64,000 nucleotides of DNA from Warburgia ugandensis (lineage: Eukaryota; Streptophyta; Magnoliopsida; Canellales; Canellaceae). Where the stretch lies: positions 33,316,949 to 33,380,948 of the forward strand of contig CP141136.1 in NCBI GenBank assembly GCA_035236585.1, given 5' to 3'. A program made the translations under genes and the position numbers. The notes beneath the pieces are model-generated. The model saw nothing but the letters and a program-made list of their open reading frames with translations. It did not search any database and was not told the DNA's origin. Below are positions 31,701-39,420 of this stretch, piece by piece (position 1 is the first letter of the stretch; every line of letters starts with the position of its first letter).

Positions 31701-32743
31701 CTCACTACCATCACTATCAGTACAAGCTTGGTTTCGAGGTGCCAAGAAAAATACATGAGAGTGATCAATCATGGGAACACAGTTGAACTCTCTGCATGAT
31801 TTCCAAGCATTCCCAACTATCTAGATTTTTTGGAAGGACAAATTTAACTGCCACTGGACCTCATCCAAGAATGAGGGAAAGACTCCCAGAAGTCCAAAAA
31901 GCAATGCAAAACACCTTGAGGGCCTAGCAGTTTAGGCAATTACTGAACCATTAGTATGGATTGTAACTTAATGGACTGCAAGAGGACCCAAAACGGTTGA
32001 AACCTTACTGTCATGTCCTGCTGCAACACCAAATAATTGATAAAACTAAATTTACAGGTTTCATCCTCTGAGGAAAGAAGGAAGAAGAAGAAGAAGACTA
32101 TGAGGACTCTATGTTGGGGGCCAAACAGATATAAGATAAATATGTAGCAAACTTTCAAAAGTTACACATGACTACCTAAGATAGAACGTAATCCAAGTAA
32201 AGAAGGCAAATGTAAGCTATTTGAGAAAATTTACGCAAACGAGATTTTGAACAAGCAAAAATGCCTAACCTGTAATTGCTCGTTTTCAATTCTCGAACGA
32301 CTTGTTGGAGTTGGCTATGAGTGCGGGAAGTGTATATTATAGTTGGCAGATCCCTCACCTCCTCTTGAACCTCCAAGCTCTTAGTTGTGGGATTCCAGAC
32401 AGTGGCTGTAGTTGAGAAGGCGCCCAAACTCTTTCTCCAACCCAATGTGGCACACAGAAGACATAATGTCTTCCCCGTTCCAGTAGGACTCTCCAACAAT
32501 GCATTACATCCCTAGAACAAATCCCGAAACATGGAACCTCATTATGCTCTTTATGATCTAAAAAATAAATCAATTGGGCAATTGAACTCCTCAGTGAAGA
32601 AGAATCAAGAAAAGGATAAAGGAAACATAAGAAGATTGCACCTCTTGCAAAGATTTGATAACTTTCTCCATATAAACGATCTGGCAATCGTAAGCTTCGA
32701 ATGGGAAATCGACGTCGATTCCCCTAATCTTGTAGATTGGCAT
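46..32743 (-). CDS. RTEL1: RTEL1 DNA helicase, 5' part (exons 1-7, residues 1-355)
   Basis: Superfamily 2 DNA helicase of the XPD/FANCJ/CHL1 group. RTEL1 is known to unwind D-loops and telomeric structures and to act in homologous recombination in the nucleus. Seven exons on the minus strand join in frame: 32642-32743, 32270-32511, 31145-31293, 17615-17696, 17331-17481, 16870-17032 and 46-222. All introns are GT-AG and every phase matches. The product begins [20 protein letters not shown], which fits the family N-terminus. Walker A is GTGKT at residues 45-49, motif Ia is YTSRTHSQ at about 94-101, and the DEAH box is at 237-240. Four cysteines fit the Fe-S cluster (C128, C149, C157, C193). Introns 3 and 6 are 13.4 and 16.6 kb and full of transposons, while the others are 130-976 bp. 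No stop or frameshift appears in the exons, so the gene looks functional. About two thirds of the protein, including helicase domain 2, would lie left of the window. FANCJ or CHL1 are less likely because the first 34 residues and the CPYY segment match RTEL1 best. Confidence 0.93.
395..666 (-). repeat. Probable 3' LTR of Copia-1
   Basis: Begins TGTGGATTTCC on the minus strand right after a polypurine tract. The end is placed at a TTTTTCCA/TGGAAAAA position only because LTRs usually end in CA. No second copy exists in the window to confirm the length. Confidence 0.45.
670..1906 (-). pseudogene. Decayed Copia-1 pol (RT and RNase H)
   Basis: Retrotransposon polyprotein fragments split over several frames. 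The RNase H segment at 919-1113 ([19 protein letters not shown], then TWRSKKL) jumps directly to a sequence reading GIPTDKSM. The usual SSAEAEY region of about 35 residues is missing. The RT part between 1115 and 1537 is scrambled by stops. It cannot encode an active protein. Confidence 0.8.
1945..2151 (-). repeat. 3' LTR of Copia-2
   Basis: A 207-bp LTR starting TGTTGAATATA (minus strand, 2151) and ending CTTTAACA (1945), directly after the tract CTTGAGGGGGAG. It contains a TC-rich run. It is clearly homologous to the LTRs at 27,820, 28,205 and 28,590, which fixes both ends. Confidence 0.9.
2170..6077 (-). pseudogene. Copia-2 gag-pol polyprotein, interrupted
   Basis: Gag at the N-terminus (5850-6077, 5523-5846) is followed by a zinc knuckle [14 protein letters not shown] in another frame. 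The protease has its active site in ILDSGASDH (near 5220). The integrase HHCC region and catalytic core ([16 protein letters not shown]) span about 4060-4900 with stops. RT spans 3152-3850 and 2741-3121 (YVDDIVITG intact). RNase H spans 2222-2668 ([24 protein letters not shown]). A CGA to TGA change ends the frame after ADIFTKSL. At least five frameshifts or stops split what was one polyprotein, so it is inactive. Confidence 0.87.
6087..6132 (+). repeat. 23-bp perfect tandem duplication at the Copia-2/Gypsy-1 junction
   Basis: The 23 bases 6087-6109 are repeated exactly at 6110-6132. They belong to the Gypsy RT gene (reading about HKDEIEKII) and sit at the point where Copia-2 stops. This looks like a repair scar. 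Confidence 0.8.
6090..8870 (+). pseudogene. Gypsy-1 pol remnant (RT, RNase H, integrase, chromodomain)
   Basis: RT up to about 6640 has several stops but keeps [10 protein letters not shown]. RNase H (6641-7402) shows [13 protein letters not shown]. The integrase (7412-8602) is one open frame of 396 residues. It has an HHCC finger ending CDFCQRNK and core acidic residues in [15 protein letters not shown] and GQTEVVNR. A stop follows FHVS. The chromodomain at about 8640-8840 reads [19 protein letters not shown]. Stops at 7082, 7159 and 7400 break the frame. The long intact integrase suggests fairly recent decay. Confidence 0.87.
8853..9211 (+). repeat. 3' LTR of Gypsy-1 (end approximate)
   Basis: Follows the polypurine tract and starts TGATACATCAAATG. 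The end at TACTAACA is inferred only from the CA rule, as no second LTR is present. It shares layout with the LTRs of Gypsy-2, including a purine-rich middle and a CAGCCCCTC motif. Confidence 0.55.
9212..11160. other. AT-rich intron DNA with a possible Athila/Tat 3'-end scrap
   Basis: No coding region is recognised. The stretch 9425-9575 resembles the end of Athila/Tat-type Gypsy elements. It has GAGAGGCAACCCAAG, then AACATTGAGGACAATGTT, then a purine tract before a decayed LTR start. The rest (about 9580-11,160) may be a decayed LTR of that element, but I could not prove it. The short ORFs here look like chance. Confidence 0.35.
11160..12640 (+). mobile_element. RTE-type LINE, 5'-truncated, inactive
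   Basis: Non-LTR retrotransposon. RT at 11,166-11,693 shows [33 protein letters not shown] and [12 protein letters not shown]. It continues in another frame at 11,794-12,006 ([12 protein letters not shown], then [16 protein letters not shown]). The C-terminal part at 12,297-12,485 shows [15 protein letters not shown]. The 3' end encodes [12 protein letters not shown]. The catalytic FADD has become FAND. There is no upstream endonuclease, so the element is truncated at its 5' end, as is usual for LINEs. Confidence 0.87.
12641..12738 (+). mobile_element. 3' part of an Au SINE fused to the LINE 3' end
   Basis: Matches the downstream half of the Au SINE copies nearby. It has a TAAGGT...GGCTGCATAC stretch, then CCCCTTCCCTGGACCCCCAT, ending GGGGCTCCCATTT. 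The tRNA-like head is missing. It begins within a few bases of the LINE's terminal HVADP codons. Confidence 0.72.
12739..12860. other. Short unexplained spacer
   Basis: It ends in GGCAGGGGGAGGGACA, which looks like a polypurine tract, just before the 0.9-kb repeat pair. No gene is seen. Confidence 0.3.
12861..14655. repeat. Direct tandem duplication, about 0.9-kb units, period 905 bp
   Basis: Unit 1 (about 12,861-13,745) and unit 2 (about 13,766-14,655) are alike from end to end. Shared landmarks are AGTTTAGAAACTTCTTTTC at 12,861 and 13,766, and CCCAA..CTAGGTACCTACG, then TTTTTTGCTTCATT near the right ends. Both contain inverted GAGTCGACTC-like words. The units resemble LTRs, but no coding part lies between them. 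They could be two LTRs left adjacent or a tandem repeat. The ORFs at 12,945 and 13,742 are unlikely to be genes. Confidence 0.75.
14656..16494. other. Intron DNA without recognised features
   Basis: Contains a short GT/CT microsatellite at about 14,850-14,886. The ORFs on both strands are short, lack domains and overlap one another. I see nothing else. Confidence 0.5.
16511..16683 (-). mobile_element. Au SINE with 16-bp target duplication
   Basis: Minus-strand tRNA-derived SINE. The head GGGGAGCCTTGGCGCAATGG carries box A, a degenerate box B lies in GTGACCTTGAGGTCACGGGT, and the tail ends CCCGGGCTGCC. TAAGAAATTAGCTAGA occurs at 16,495-16,510 and exactly again at 16,684-16,699. This proves insertion as a unit. 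Its 3' tail faces left. Confidence 0.93.
16870..17032 (-). CDS. RTEL1: RTEL1 exon 6
   Basis: Encodes residues 243-296 plus one base of A297. It starts [12 protein letters not shown], which directly follows the DEAH box in this family. The acceptor is ATGCAG and the donor G|GTGCCT. The next intron is the 16.6-kb one. Confidence 0.92.
17331..17481 (-). CDS. RTEL1: RTEL1 exon 5 (fourth Fe-S Cys, DEAH box)
   Basis: Completes P192 and encodes residues 193-242. It begins [11 protein letters not shown] (C193, the fourth predicted Fe-S ligand) and ends [10 protein letters not shown] (motif II, Walker B). The acceptor is ATGCAG and the donor GTAATT. It ends in phase 0. Confidence 0.93.
17615..17696 (-). 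CDS. RTEL1: RTEL1 exon 4
   Basis: An 82-nt exon encoding residues 166-191, with split codons at both ends (D165 and P192). It includes the family segment [12 protein letters not shown]. The acceptor is TTCTAG. The donor is CC|GTAGGT, because only this choice restores the QGPCPYY reading across the splice. It is too short to be found by ORF length and was located by phase and homology. Confidence 0.9.
18039..18214 (-). mobile_element. Au SINE copy 2
   Basis: Minus-strand SINE running from GGGGAGCCTTGGCGCAACGG (18,214) to CCGGGGCTGGCC (18,039). AAAAAGGTT flanks it at 18,026-18,034 and 18,221-18,229. It is very similar to the plus-strand copy at 18,967, including the TAGGCCATTGTGG word. Confidence 0.9.
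18967..19144 (+). mobile_element. Au SINE copy 3
   Basis: Plus-strand SINE starting GGGGAGCCTTGGCGCAACGG and ending CACCGGGGCTGCCCC. The flanks share only TATATG, so the target duplication is short or worn. It lies in the opposite orientation to copy 2, 0.75 kb away. Confidence 0.88.
19378..19547 (-). mobile_element. Au SINE copy 4 with 17-bp target duplication
   Basis: Minus-strand SINE. The word ATCATGGGGTACATTAG at 19,361-19,377 recurs with one mismatch at 19,548-19,564. The head has lost a few bases at its 5' end (it begins GAGCCTTAGTGCAACGG). The tail reads GTGCACCATGCGCCCC. Confidence 0.9.
19565..21449. other. Intron DNA between SINE copy 4 and Gypsy-2
   Basis: No recognised gene. There is a T-rich run near 19,919-19,955. 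A G-run followed by a GA microsatellite lies at 20,979-21,014, and weaker GA tracts occur at about 20,890. The ORFs at 20,486, 21,063 and 21,229 lack domains. Confidence 0.5.
20979..21014. repeat. G-run plus (GA)n microsatellite
   Basis: About 13 consecutive G then about 11 GA units. Confidence 0.9.
21455..21840 (+). repeat. 5' LTR of Gypsy-2
   Basis: Starts TGATGCACCTCCAATTC and ends GTTCCTATCA. It matches the 3' LTR over its whole length with scattered differences. Confidence 0.92.
21845..21856 (+). other. Primer-binding site of Gypsy-2
   Basis: TGGTATTAGAGC lies four bases after the 5' LTR. It is the common tRNA-iMet site TGGTATCAGAGC with C to T. Confidence 0.85.
21887..26454 (+). pseudogene. 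Gypsy-2 gag-pol remnant
   Basis: Gag at about 21,887-22,950 includes a retrotransposon gag core near 22,332-22,560 ([16 protein letters not shown]). The protease active site is in [14 protein letters not shown] (23,125-23,170). RT (23,388-24,301) shows [10 protein letters not shown] and [13 protein letters not shown], but its catalytic FFDD is FFHD. RNase H (24,449-24,960) shows [13 protein letters not shown]. Integrase (24,966-26,011) shows [12 protein letters not shown] and has stops. The chromodomain at 26,254-26,420 contains ECHGL-like and DFHLEDKV segments. Many stops and shifts make it non-functional. Confidence 0.88.
26435..26808 (+). repeat. 3' LTR of Gypsy-2
   Basis: Starts TGGTGCACCTCCAATCA and ends GTTCCTATCA, followed by the GGTTT duplication. 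It is 12 bp shorter than the 5' LTR. Confidence 0.92.
27118..27780. repeat. Four diverged tandem units of about 150-160 bp
   Basis: The word CATCACACATG (or CATCATGCATG) starts at 27,149, 27,310, 27,470 and 27,616, spaced 161, 160 and 146 bp. Each is followed by CTCACAA.CAAG, GAAGCTA.ATATG and ATGGAAATATGTTT. The array lies inside the hAT-like element. Confidence 0.85.
27820..28804 (+). mobile_element. Copia-2 family LTR-internal-LTR-internal-LTR array
   Basis: Three LTRs start at 27,820, 28,205 and 28,590 (TGTTGAATATAGCATAG), exactly 385 bp apart. Only the last is complete (28,590-28,804, ending CTTTAACA). The first two stop at TTGGCT and run straight into the 3' end of RNase H ([10 protein letters not shown] to ADIFTKSL), then PPT and the next LTR. 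TATGT flanks the whole array exactly at 27,815-27,819 and 28,805-28,809. There is no primer-binding site, gag or RT. It looks like one insertion reduced by an internal deletion and then duplicated in tandem. Confidence 0.92.
29242..31144. other. Rest of RTEL1 intron 3, no recognised features
   Basis: The piece includes a T-rich run at about 29,278-29,297. No transposon ends, RNA gene or credible coding exon were seen. Confidence 0.5.
31145..31293 (-). CDS. RTEL1: RTEL1 exon 3 (first Fe-S cysteines)
   Basis: Completes R115 and encodes residues 116-164 plus one base of D165. Cysteines at 128, 149 and 157 sit where XPD-family helicases bind a 4Fe-4S cluster, and C145 is an extra neighbour. The acceptor is TTTCAG and the donor GTATAT. 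The next intron is the 13.4-kb TE-filled one. Confidence 0.92.
32270..32511 (-). CDS. RTEL1: RTEL1 exon 2 (Walker A, motif Ia)
   Basis: Encodes residues 35-114 plus two bases of R115. It carries ESPTGTGKT (ATP-binding P-loop, residues 41-49) and [10 protein letters not shown] (motif Ia). The acceptor is TTCTAG and the donor GTTAGG. Intron 1 upstream is only 130 bp. Confidence 0.93.
32642..32743 (-). CDS. RTEL1: RTEL1 exon 1 with start codon
   Basis: Encodes residues 1-34. The ATG at 32743-32741 is chosen because the family-conserved N-terminus starts exactly there. The exon ends in phase 0 at a GTGCAA donor. It contains the Q-motif-like stretch FPFEAYDCQ expected just before Walker A in XPD-like helicases. 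Confidence 0.93.
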
Positions 32744-32756
32744 TTTATCGAAATCT

Positions 32757-33014
32757 TTACAGAAACCAGAGTTTGAAGGACTTTTGGTCTTGGGGAAATG
32801 GGCGAGGAACCCTAGCCGAGGGAAGAGTTTTCATGCTAGAGGGAGAAGACGAATTTTTAATACGCTCAAGCGTTCCCGCCACCACAGTTTCATTCCTGTA
32901 TCTTTCTTTTGATAATGGCACTCCGTAATTTGGCGTAAAGGCGCGAGGGGACTGGTGGTAACGGTGAGTTGCTGAGAGAGCACCCGACTTGACCCGCCTG
33001 GGTTGAGTCATCAC
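32757..33014 (-). other. Possible upstream ORF or untranslated leader of RTEL1
   Basis: An 85-codon frame starts at 33,014 and stops 13 nt before the RTEL1 ATG. It has no recognisable domain. If transcription starts upstream of 33,014 it would be a long uORF. If it starts later, this is just leader DNA. No clear TATA box or start site is visible to decide. Confidence 0.25.
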
Positions 33015-33982
33015 TTGCTTTTTTCAAATGGACGTAGAAACTTTGCCCATAGGTCCTATGGATGGGGCTTATTCAACTCTTTTCAGATGCCAGAATTATC
33101 CAATTTGTGTGATTGTCAATAAACATGTCATCTAATGGGACAGCAATAATATGAACGGTTTGGATCAACCACATGTGTTTCATTATGTCAACGAGGGATG
33201 TGTGGGACGATAACTGAACGGAAGGTTGCCCCCTACTGCGGCATTTTACCCTTACTAATCAGCTCAATGTTGCTCAGAACAGTGTGACTAAACGTAACGT
33301 GGATCATCCTTTTTCCTTTTTTTTTAACCCTTACTAATCATCCTTTTCTTGTTCCAGATAAAGGTAATTTCTCATTAGAAACTAGGTGGAAAAATGTGTG
33401 TACAAGGAGAGAAATTACTAAAGTGACAAGCCGTAAACTGTAAAATCTCTTTTTAAATTTTTGAGAGATAAAAAGATGCATATTAACGGTTATCCTAGGG
33501 CTATTAATGTCCTCTTTCGCAAGCTTGACCGCGTTTTCATTTGCAGTTCTTTTATTGGTACTTTCTTATAACTGATTTGCATTCTTGGTCTTTTATGGGT
33601 AATTAAATCGCCAAGGGGCACTAGTTGGGTTTCTAAGCCAAGAGAGTACACTCTTGGAATCACCTCACAATATAAATTAGTTGTTTAGATATTTCTATAT
33701 AAAGGGTAACCCCAAACTTTGCCACAACAACCTCGGCATCCTCCAATTTTGCTGTTTGAGGGTTCCAAAGAATTGTCGTCCTCCAATCTATTGGTCTTGT
33801 CTTCTATGGCGTTAATCATTCTTAAGATCAAGCTATCATGATATGAGATAATATGAAAGATGGCTTGAGATGACTAAATTTAACATGAGATGAAGTGAGA
33901 TTACTGAAATTTAATTTAAGCTGGGTTGAAATAAGTTGAAATGAGATGAAATAAGTTGAGATGAGATGGAGAAGGTGGAACA

Positions 33983-34043
33983 AGATGAGATGAGATGAGA
34001 TGAGATGAGATGAGATGAGATGAGATGAGATGAGATGAGACGA
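33983..34043. repeat. (GATGA)n microsatellite
   Basis: About 12 nearly perfect pentanucleotide units. Looser GAGATGA words spread leftward to about 33,840, so the tract probably grew from a degenerate seed. Confidence 0.9.
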
Positions 34044-35688
34044 GGGAGATGGGTGTAAATGATGTGATATGGAATTATATGATCCTAGATAATTTGGTGT
34101 AGAAATAAAATTATGTTAGTAATATGTGCGCCTATTATTTTCTATCATGAACCCCTCAATAAAATGATTAGAATGGCTATAATTTCATGTGGGCTTAGAT
34201 TTTTAAAGATCCAAATCATTTATAATGTTGCCCTTGGCTTAGATGGGCATGCTCCAAAATTTTCATCCATTTATTGATCCTAGCAACTACTACCTCTAGT
34301 TGTGAAATGAATAGTAAAACTTTTTACTATCAACTTTTCAACTTAAGAAAAGAAAGGTTAGGGTCATCGAATAATGAGATTTTCAGACCATGACTAATCT
34401 AAGGTAAGAAAAAACACTATCAAAGATTTCAATCTTTTGACATCGAGCCCCACATGAAGTTACGACCATTTATGCCATATATTGAGGGATAATGAGGAAA
34501 AACAAGGGGCCCCCTAAAATAAGAATCCTTCCATTAATTTTATCCATGTATAAACATATATGGCAATAGTAGGAAATAACATTAAGATCCCAAAATAATT
34601 TTATCCAATATATGGATAAATAGTAAGACATAGCATTAGTATCCTTGGATAATAATATCATAGATTGCTAAGAGATACCATTAGTATATTTGGATAATAA
34701 TAATAGATTTCACAGATAACATCAGTAATGGAGGGAAAACAAGTGGGACCTTCTTCTTTTTCAACTCATTGTTATCCTCTAGGGCATGAGCTTAGCTGAT
34801 CTAAACCATCCAATTTTCTACACCACCATGTGATGAATGTGAGGATCATTGATGAATATGAATTGTCATGGGATCTAGGTGGCACAACAAAATGGTTCAT
34901 TTAGAAGATCAAGGGATTTGAATGATTGACTGTTTAGAAATCCGTAAGGGACTGCTAGTATCACTTAGTGTAGCTTTAAAATTACTCGCAAGCTCATGAA
35001 TTAATATAGTGATTTGCAAGCGAGAGAGGTCGATCCCACAAAGAATCTCATGAATTTTCAATCAAATTGGATCTTATTTAAATCACTTATCTTCAACCAA
35101 AGAGAGATGGGTTTGATTAAACTACAAAAGGAAATAAAACCTAAAAGTAAACATGCATGGAAATGAAAACCACTACTAGGGAAACTTACCAAAATTAACT
35201 CTCTAAAAACTGAAATTAGAAACTATCTAAATCTAATATGAAAGCAAGCAATCAATGAAATATAAACTAGAATTAAACTACCAAACAAATAACAAATCAA
35301 GGAAACTAAATAAAAATAAAGATCAACCAAGTACTTAAGGGAAAATACCCAATCACCATGCAAATGACTCATGGAAGTGTGTGCATGGTTCATGGAGTGG
35401 AAAGATGGCAAAAATGCAATGAACAAAGGCTTGTTCTCATGGATCTAAATGGAGCACTAGCTAAATAACCTAATAAGCTAAATGGGTTCCTAAGGAATCA
35501 AGTAACAAGATGCATGGACTAATGAAAATTAAGCATGAAAATGAAGGAAAATATATCCTAAAAATTATGTGCATGATGCTAAGTAAACTTGAAGCATGGA
35601 AAGAGACATGATGCGTGTGATCAAAGATCAAACTAATCAAGAATTAAAGAACTTTAAGGCATTAAAAGAGATCAAAGAAGTATGCAAT

Positions 35689-38431
35689 TGTGACGACCCG
35701 GGTTTTCCCATGCATTTTTAAATGCAAGATCTAAATTCCTAAGGCAGGATGCATCCCCATTTGAAAAACCATTTTATAAAAACCATGCAATGCAGCGGAA
35801 TTTTTTTATTTATTTTAAACTCATTTTGAAAACCCTAAGTGTCATTTGCTTTCACAACAATCAAAGTAGTTTTTGAAAAACTTCAGAAATCATAAATGTT
35901 TTTCCCCAAGTCTATCCAGTCACAGCACACAACCCAACTATAAATAAATACAAATACATGTCCAAAGGGTAGAGTGTTTACTTACATGTATAATTGTCTC
36001 CTTTTGATTTTTCTTGCTCATAGCACTAACATAGGTATCTTCTACTCGTTGATGGAACTATCCTGAAAAACGTTAAGGATAGGGTGAGTATATACTATAC
36101 TCAGTAGGAGTCTATCACTACTAGTTTTACAATGCATGCTATGTTTAAAATCATATGCTCTTTAAAACATGTGCATATTCGAACAATCACGTTCAATGTC
36201 GATATTAAAAACCACGGTCGAATTGGAATACTGATGACTTAAAGAAATAGCATAATCCAAGTCGAAAGTATCATATATCATAAACATAATGATATGCATA
36301 AGATGCTCAACTCAATCCAACTCATGGATATCTGTATGGTATGGTCGACCAACCTCATGGCATGCCATATGCAATGCAAGTAAATCCATGAAACCATAGG
36401 GCCCAAACTATGCCCACGACCTTGCTGCCGTGTGGTCCCCGGGTACTTGAGGACACTCGGCCATAGCCTCAATGGGGCCTATGACACGTCGACCTAGTGC
36501 CGTGACACCAATGGTAGCCCCCTGTACCACATGCAGTCGACGTAAGGACGTTGCCCTTTTTAGGCGTGGTACCCATTCCACCTAGTAGTGGTAGAGGCTG
36601 GAGGCCAACCCAGACCTCTCGGCATAGCGCCCACGAGCTTATTAGCACAAATCATATAAGACCAAACAAGCAAAAACCTCTTTTTCAAAACCTGTCCTCT
36701 TTGGGTCCCTCACAACTGCCTACCCAGCATCTTTTGGGCACTCCAGCGTCTTTTGGTAACCCTTAAGGGCATGCAATTTTTTTCAAGAACTCAATGTTCA
36801 CAAATCATGCAATTGTTTGCAAAACATGTCTATGCATAATGTATTTATCATATGTGTGCTGAATTAAGTCATGCTAAACAAGTCATATACTTATACTTAA
36901 AACATGCATTTTCAAAACAATCATGGCTCTTTTAAAAAGTCTAGTAGCGATAAAGCACCTACCTCAAAGTCTCTTGGAGTCGCGTCCTATATCACTCAAC
37001 CCGTCCTTAAGTCTCATTTATAAACTCCTGGGTATGAATGGATACAAGGAGTCCTTATCAATTTCATTCTATTTAGACATGAGATCGCTAGATCTGTCTT
37101 TTAGGGTCCATGGTCCTTGCCTAATTCATTGTCAGGCTAGATCATATGGCATGGATCTACTATTCAATAGTTAAACTTTATAAATTGTCCTTTGATCCTA
37201 ACTTTCTAGTCTCATTGGGTCCACGCATCATGGTTTCCAAGACGTGTGCGCGCCTTAATGGACGACCCAGACGTGTCAATTAGGGCCCTGCGCCATAGGT
37301 TCTAGGATGTGTGTGTGCCCTGGTTGTACCTAAACCACATTAGCTCACATGCATCTGTCCGAATGGTGCGCACATTTGAATGGCGCTAGGGTGCGCGTCC
37401 TAGACGGCGTCACGCGGATGTGTCTTAGGCAGGGTTACACGCACGTCCTAGTTCCTGGGACACTCGTGCATCTCGATTGAGTCGGGCATTGTCCGTGCGC
37501 GGCACGCATGTGACAGTCACCCCAAGGAGCTCGACATGGTTGCGCGTCATGCCCACACACCCCTGGGACGCTTGTGCACCCTGGGACTCCCGTGCATCCC
37601 TGGGATGTGCTACTATGGACGGGTTTTTCACCCATCTGGTTTCCTTCCTAGAACATCATGGATTTTCGGCCGGAATCCTACTAGATCCGGCATGGATCTA
37701 GGCCGGAAAAAGGAGAAAATAGAGGAGAAAATGCTAGAGGGAGTTGAGAGCTTACCTGGGCAGCCAGAGATGGCGCTCCTCCCACCTGGTAGGTTTCCTT
37801 TAACTCCTGCCTGAACCCTTGGTCGCTAGAAAACTCGAAGAAAGGGGAAACCCCATTGCTAAGATCGGAAAGAAGAGAGGGGCATGGGGAAAAATGGCAA
37901 TGGCCGGCTTGACTTGGGCCTGGCCGTTGCCGAAAAATGCAGAGAGACGGGTTTCCAGTTTTTGCTGAAAACCCCAGTCCCAAACGATTGGAAAAACATG
38001 ATTTTGAAGAGGGGGAGATGGGGTATTTATAGGGGGAAGAAGGCGGTGCCCCTCAATGGCGGTGCCGCCATTTCCCCTGGTGTTTTCTGGAGAAATCGTG
38101 AAAGGAGGGTTTTCTGGAGAAATCTGGAGGTGGAAGACGACAGGGGGTGCCGTTATCAAAACGGCCCCCTACGTTTTTTGTTTTTTCATTTTTCTGTTTA
38201 AATTACAGAACTGCCCATGGTCTTTAAACGGCCGTAACTTCTTCATACGAACTCCATTTTCGGCGTTCTTTGAGGCGTTGGATTCCACTTTTCGAGTAGA
38301 ATCTAATGGTACCAATTTCCTCACAAATTCCTTTGTTTACTATTTTAAATAAATTAAAACATTTAACTCAGTTCATTTCCTATAGAATGTCCAATTTTTG
38401 TTAAAATGGAGTAAATTGCTCGGGTATTACA
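35689..38431 (-). mobile_element. Solo LTR, Del/Tekay-like, copy 1 (2,743 bp)
   Basis: Ends are TGTGACGACCCGGG and CGGGTATTACA. Flanks are GCAAT (35,684-35,688) and ACAAT (38,432-38,436). It is collinear with 41,407-44,149 and of equal length. There is no internal coding region. Sense is probably the minus strand, giving a start of TGTAATACCCGAG, as in other chromovirus LTRs. ORFs inside it, including the GC-rich ones at 37,425-38,350, are LTR sequence rather than genes. Confidence 0.85.
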
Positions 38432-39360
38432 ACAATGACCATGGATTTATTATTTAAAGAAAAATGTTACAATTCAAGGTGCACATATACATGTATGGGA
38501 TGATTTATGCGTCTCATTCAAGAATATAAAAGTAATCCAAGTAACTCATCTTTAATCATTTTAAAACAATCCAATGATCAAACTTAAGATAGCATGCATG
38601 TGAAACCCAAAAGAGAAATTAAGAGGAAAAAAGCATGCAAGTTTGGAACAAGCAAGATTAGGATGGATCTAAAAGAAGTAAAGAACACCAGAGAGACATG
38701 GAAAGGAAATAAGACGATTTAAGGTTTCCTTTCTCTTGGTCACTACAAGAGAGAAAAGGGCCTAGATCTAGTAGAAATAAGAAAGAAAACTAAGCAATGA
38801 AGATGCAAAACTTAAGGAAAATGAAGGAAGAAAGATGAACCTACATGAAGAAGCAAACAAAGCAACAAGAGAAGAAAAAAAGCATGAAAACCAACCTTGA
38901 ATTGAATTGCAAATAGAAGGAAGAGTGCTGAACTTGAAGGAGGCATGGAACACAAGTGAGAAGCATCCAAGATGAAAAGTGTTGAACCTTAAGAGAACAC
39001 CAAGGTGGGAGGCATTGATGACAGGCTCGAAGGATGTGTGGCGGACCAGCCAAAGGATGATGCCTGGATCTTCTTTTTCTTCCTTTCAATGTGGAAGCCC
39101 TAGATGTTTTTATAGGAAAGTTGTGCATTCTAATATGCTAGGACTCTGTCTCTATGGAGGAGGAAAGAATGGAACAGAACTCTAGATAGGAAGGTAACTA
39201 GAAGCTGGAAAGAGATGGAATTAGAAAGTGGTATAAGGTGGAAACTTCTGAGGACAACCAAGGGAGGGGGAGGTGCCACCTTTCAAAGGATTTGGCATGG
39301 AATCTCTTCCCTTAAGGTATCTCGCAGAGGGATGGAAAGAGAGTTGAAAGAGAGTGGAAA

Positions 39361-39420
39361 GAGGAAGGAAAAAGATATAGAAGGTGAAGTGGAAGTGGAA
39401 GTGGAAGTGGAAGTGGGAAA
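39361..39420. repeat. Short GAAGTG-type tandem repeat
   Basis: About five hexamer units (GTGGAA) at 39,385-39,418 within long LTR copy 1. Confidence 0.8.

Larger units (their letters stand above)
32744..34950. other. 5' flank of RTEL1, no gene recognised
   Basis: The first 300 bp are less AT-rich, as expected of a promoter and leader. Further out the DNA is AT-rich. A GATGA microsatellite lies at 33,983-34,043, with diverged flanking copies from about 33,840. No coding region is recognised. Confidence 0.45.

Noticed and set aside
32355-32687. 110-codon frame overlapping RTEL1 exons 1 and 2
   Set aside because: It is an out-of-frame reading across exon 1, intron 1 and exon 2. The conserved RTEL1 protein uses other frames.
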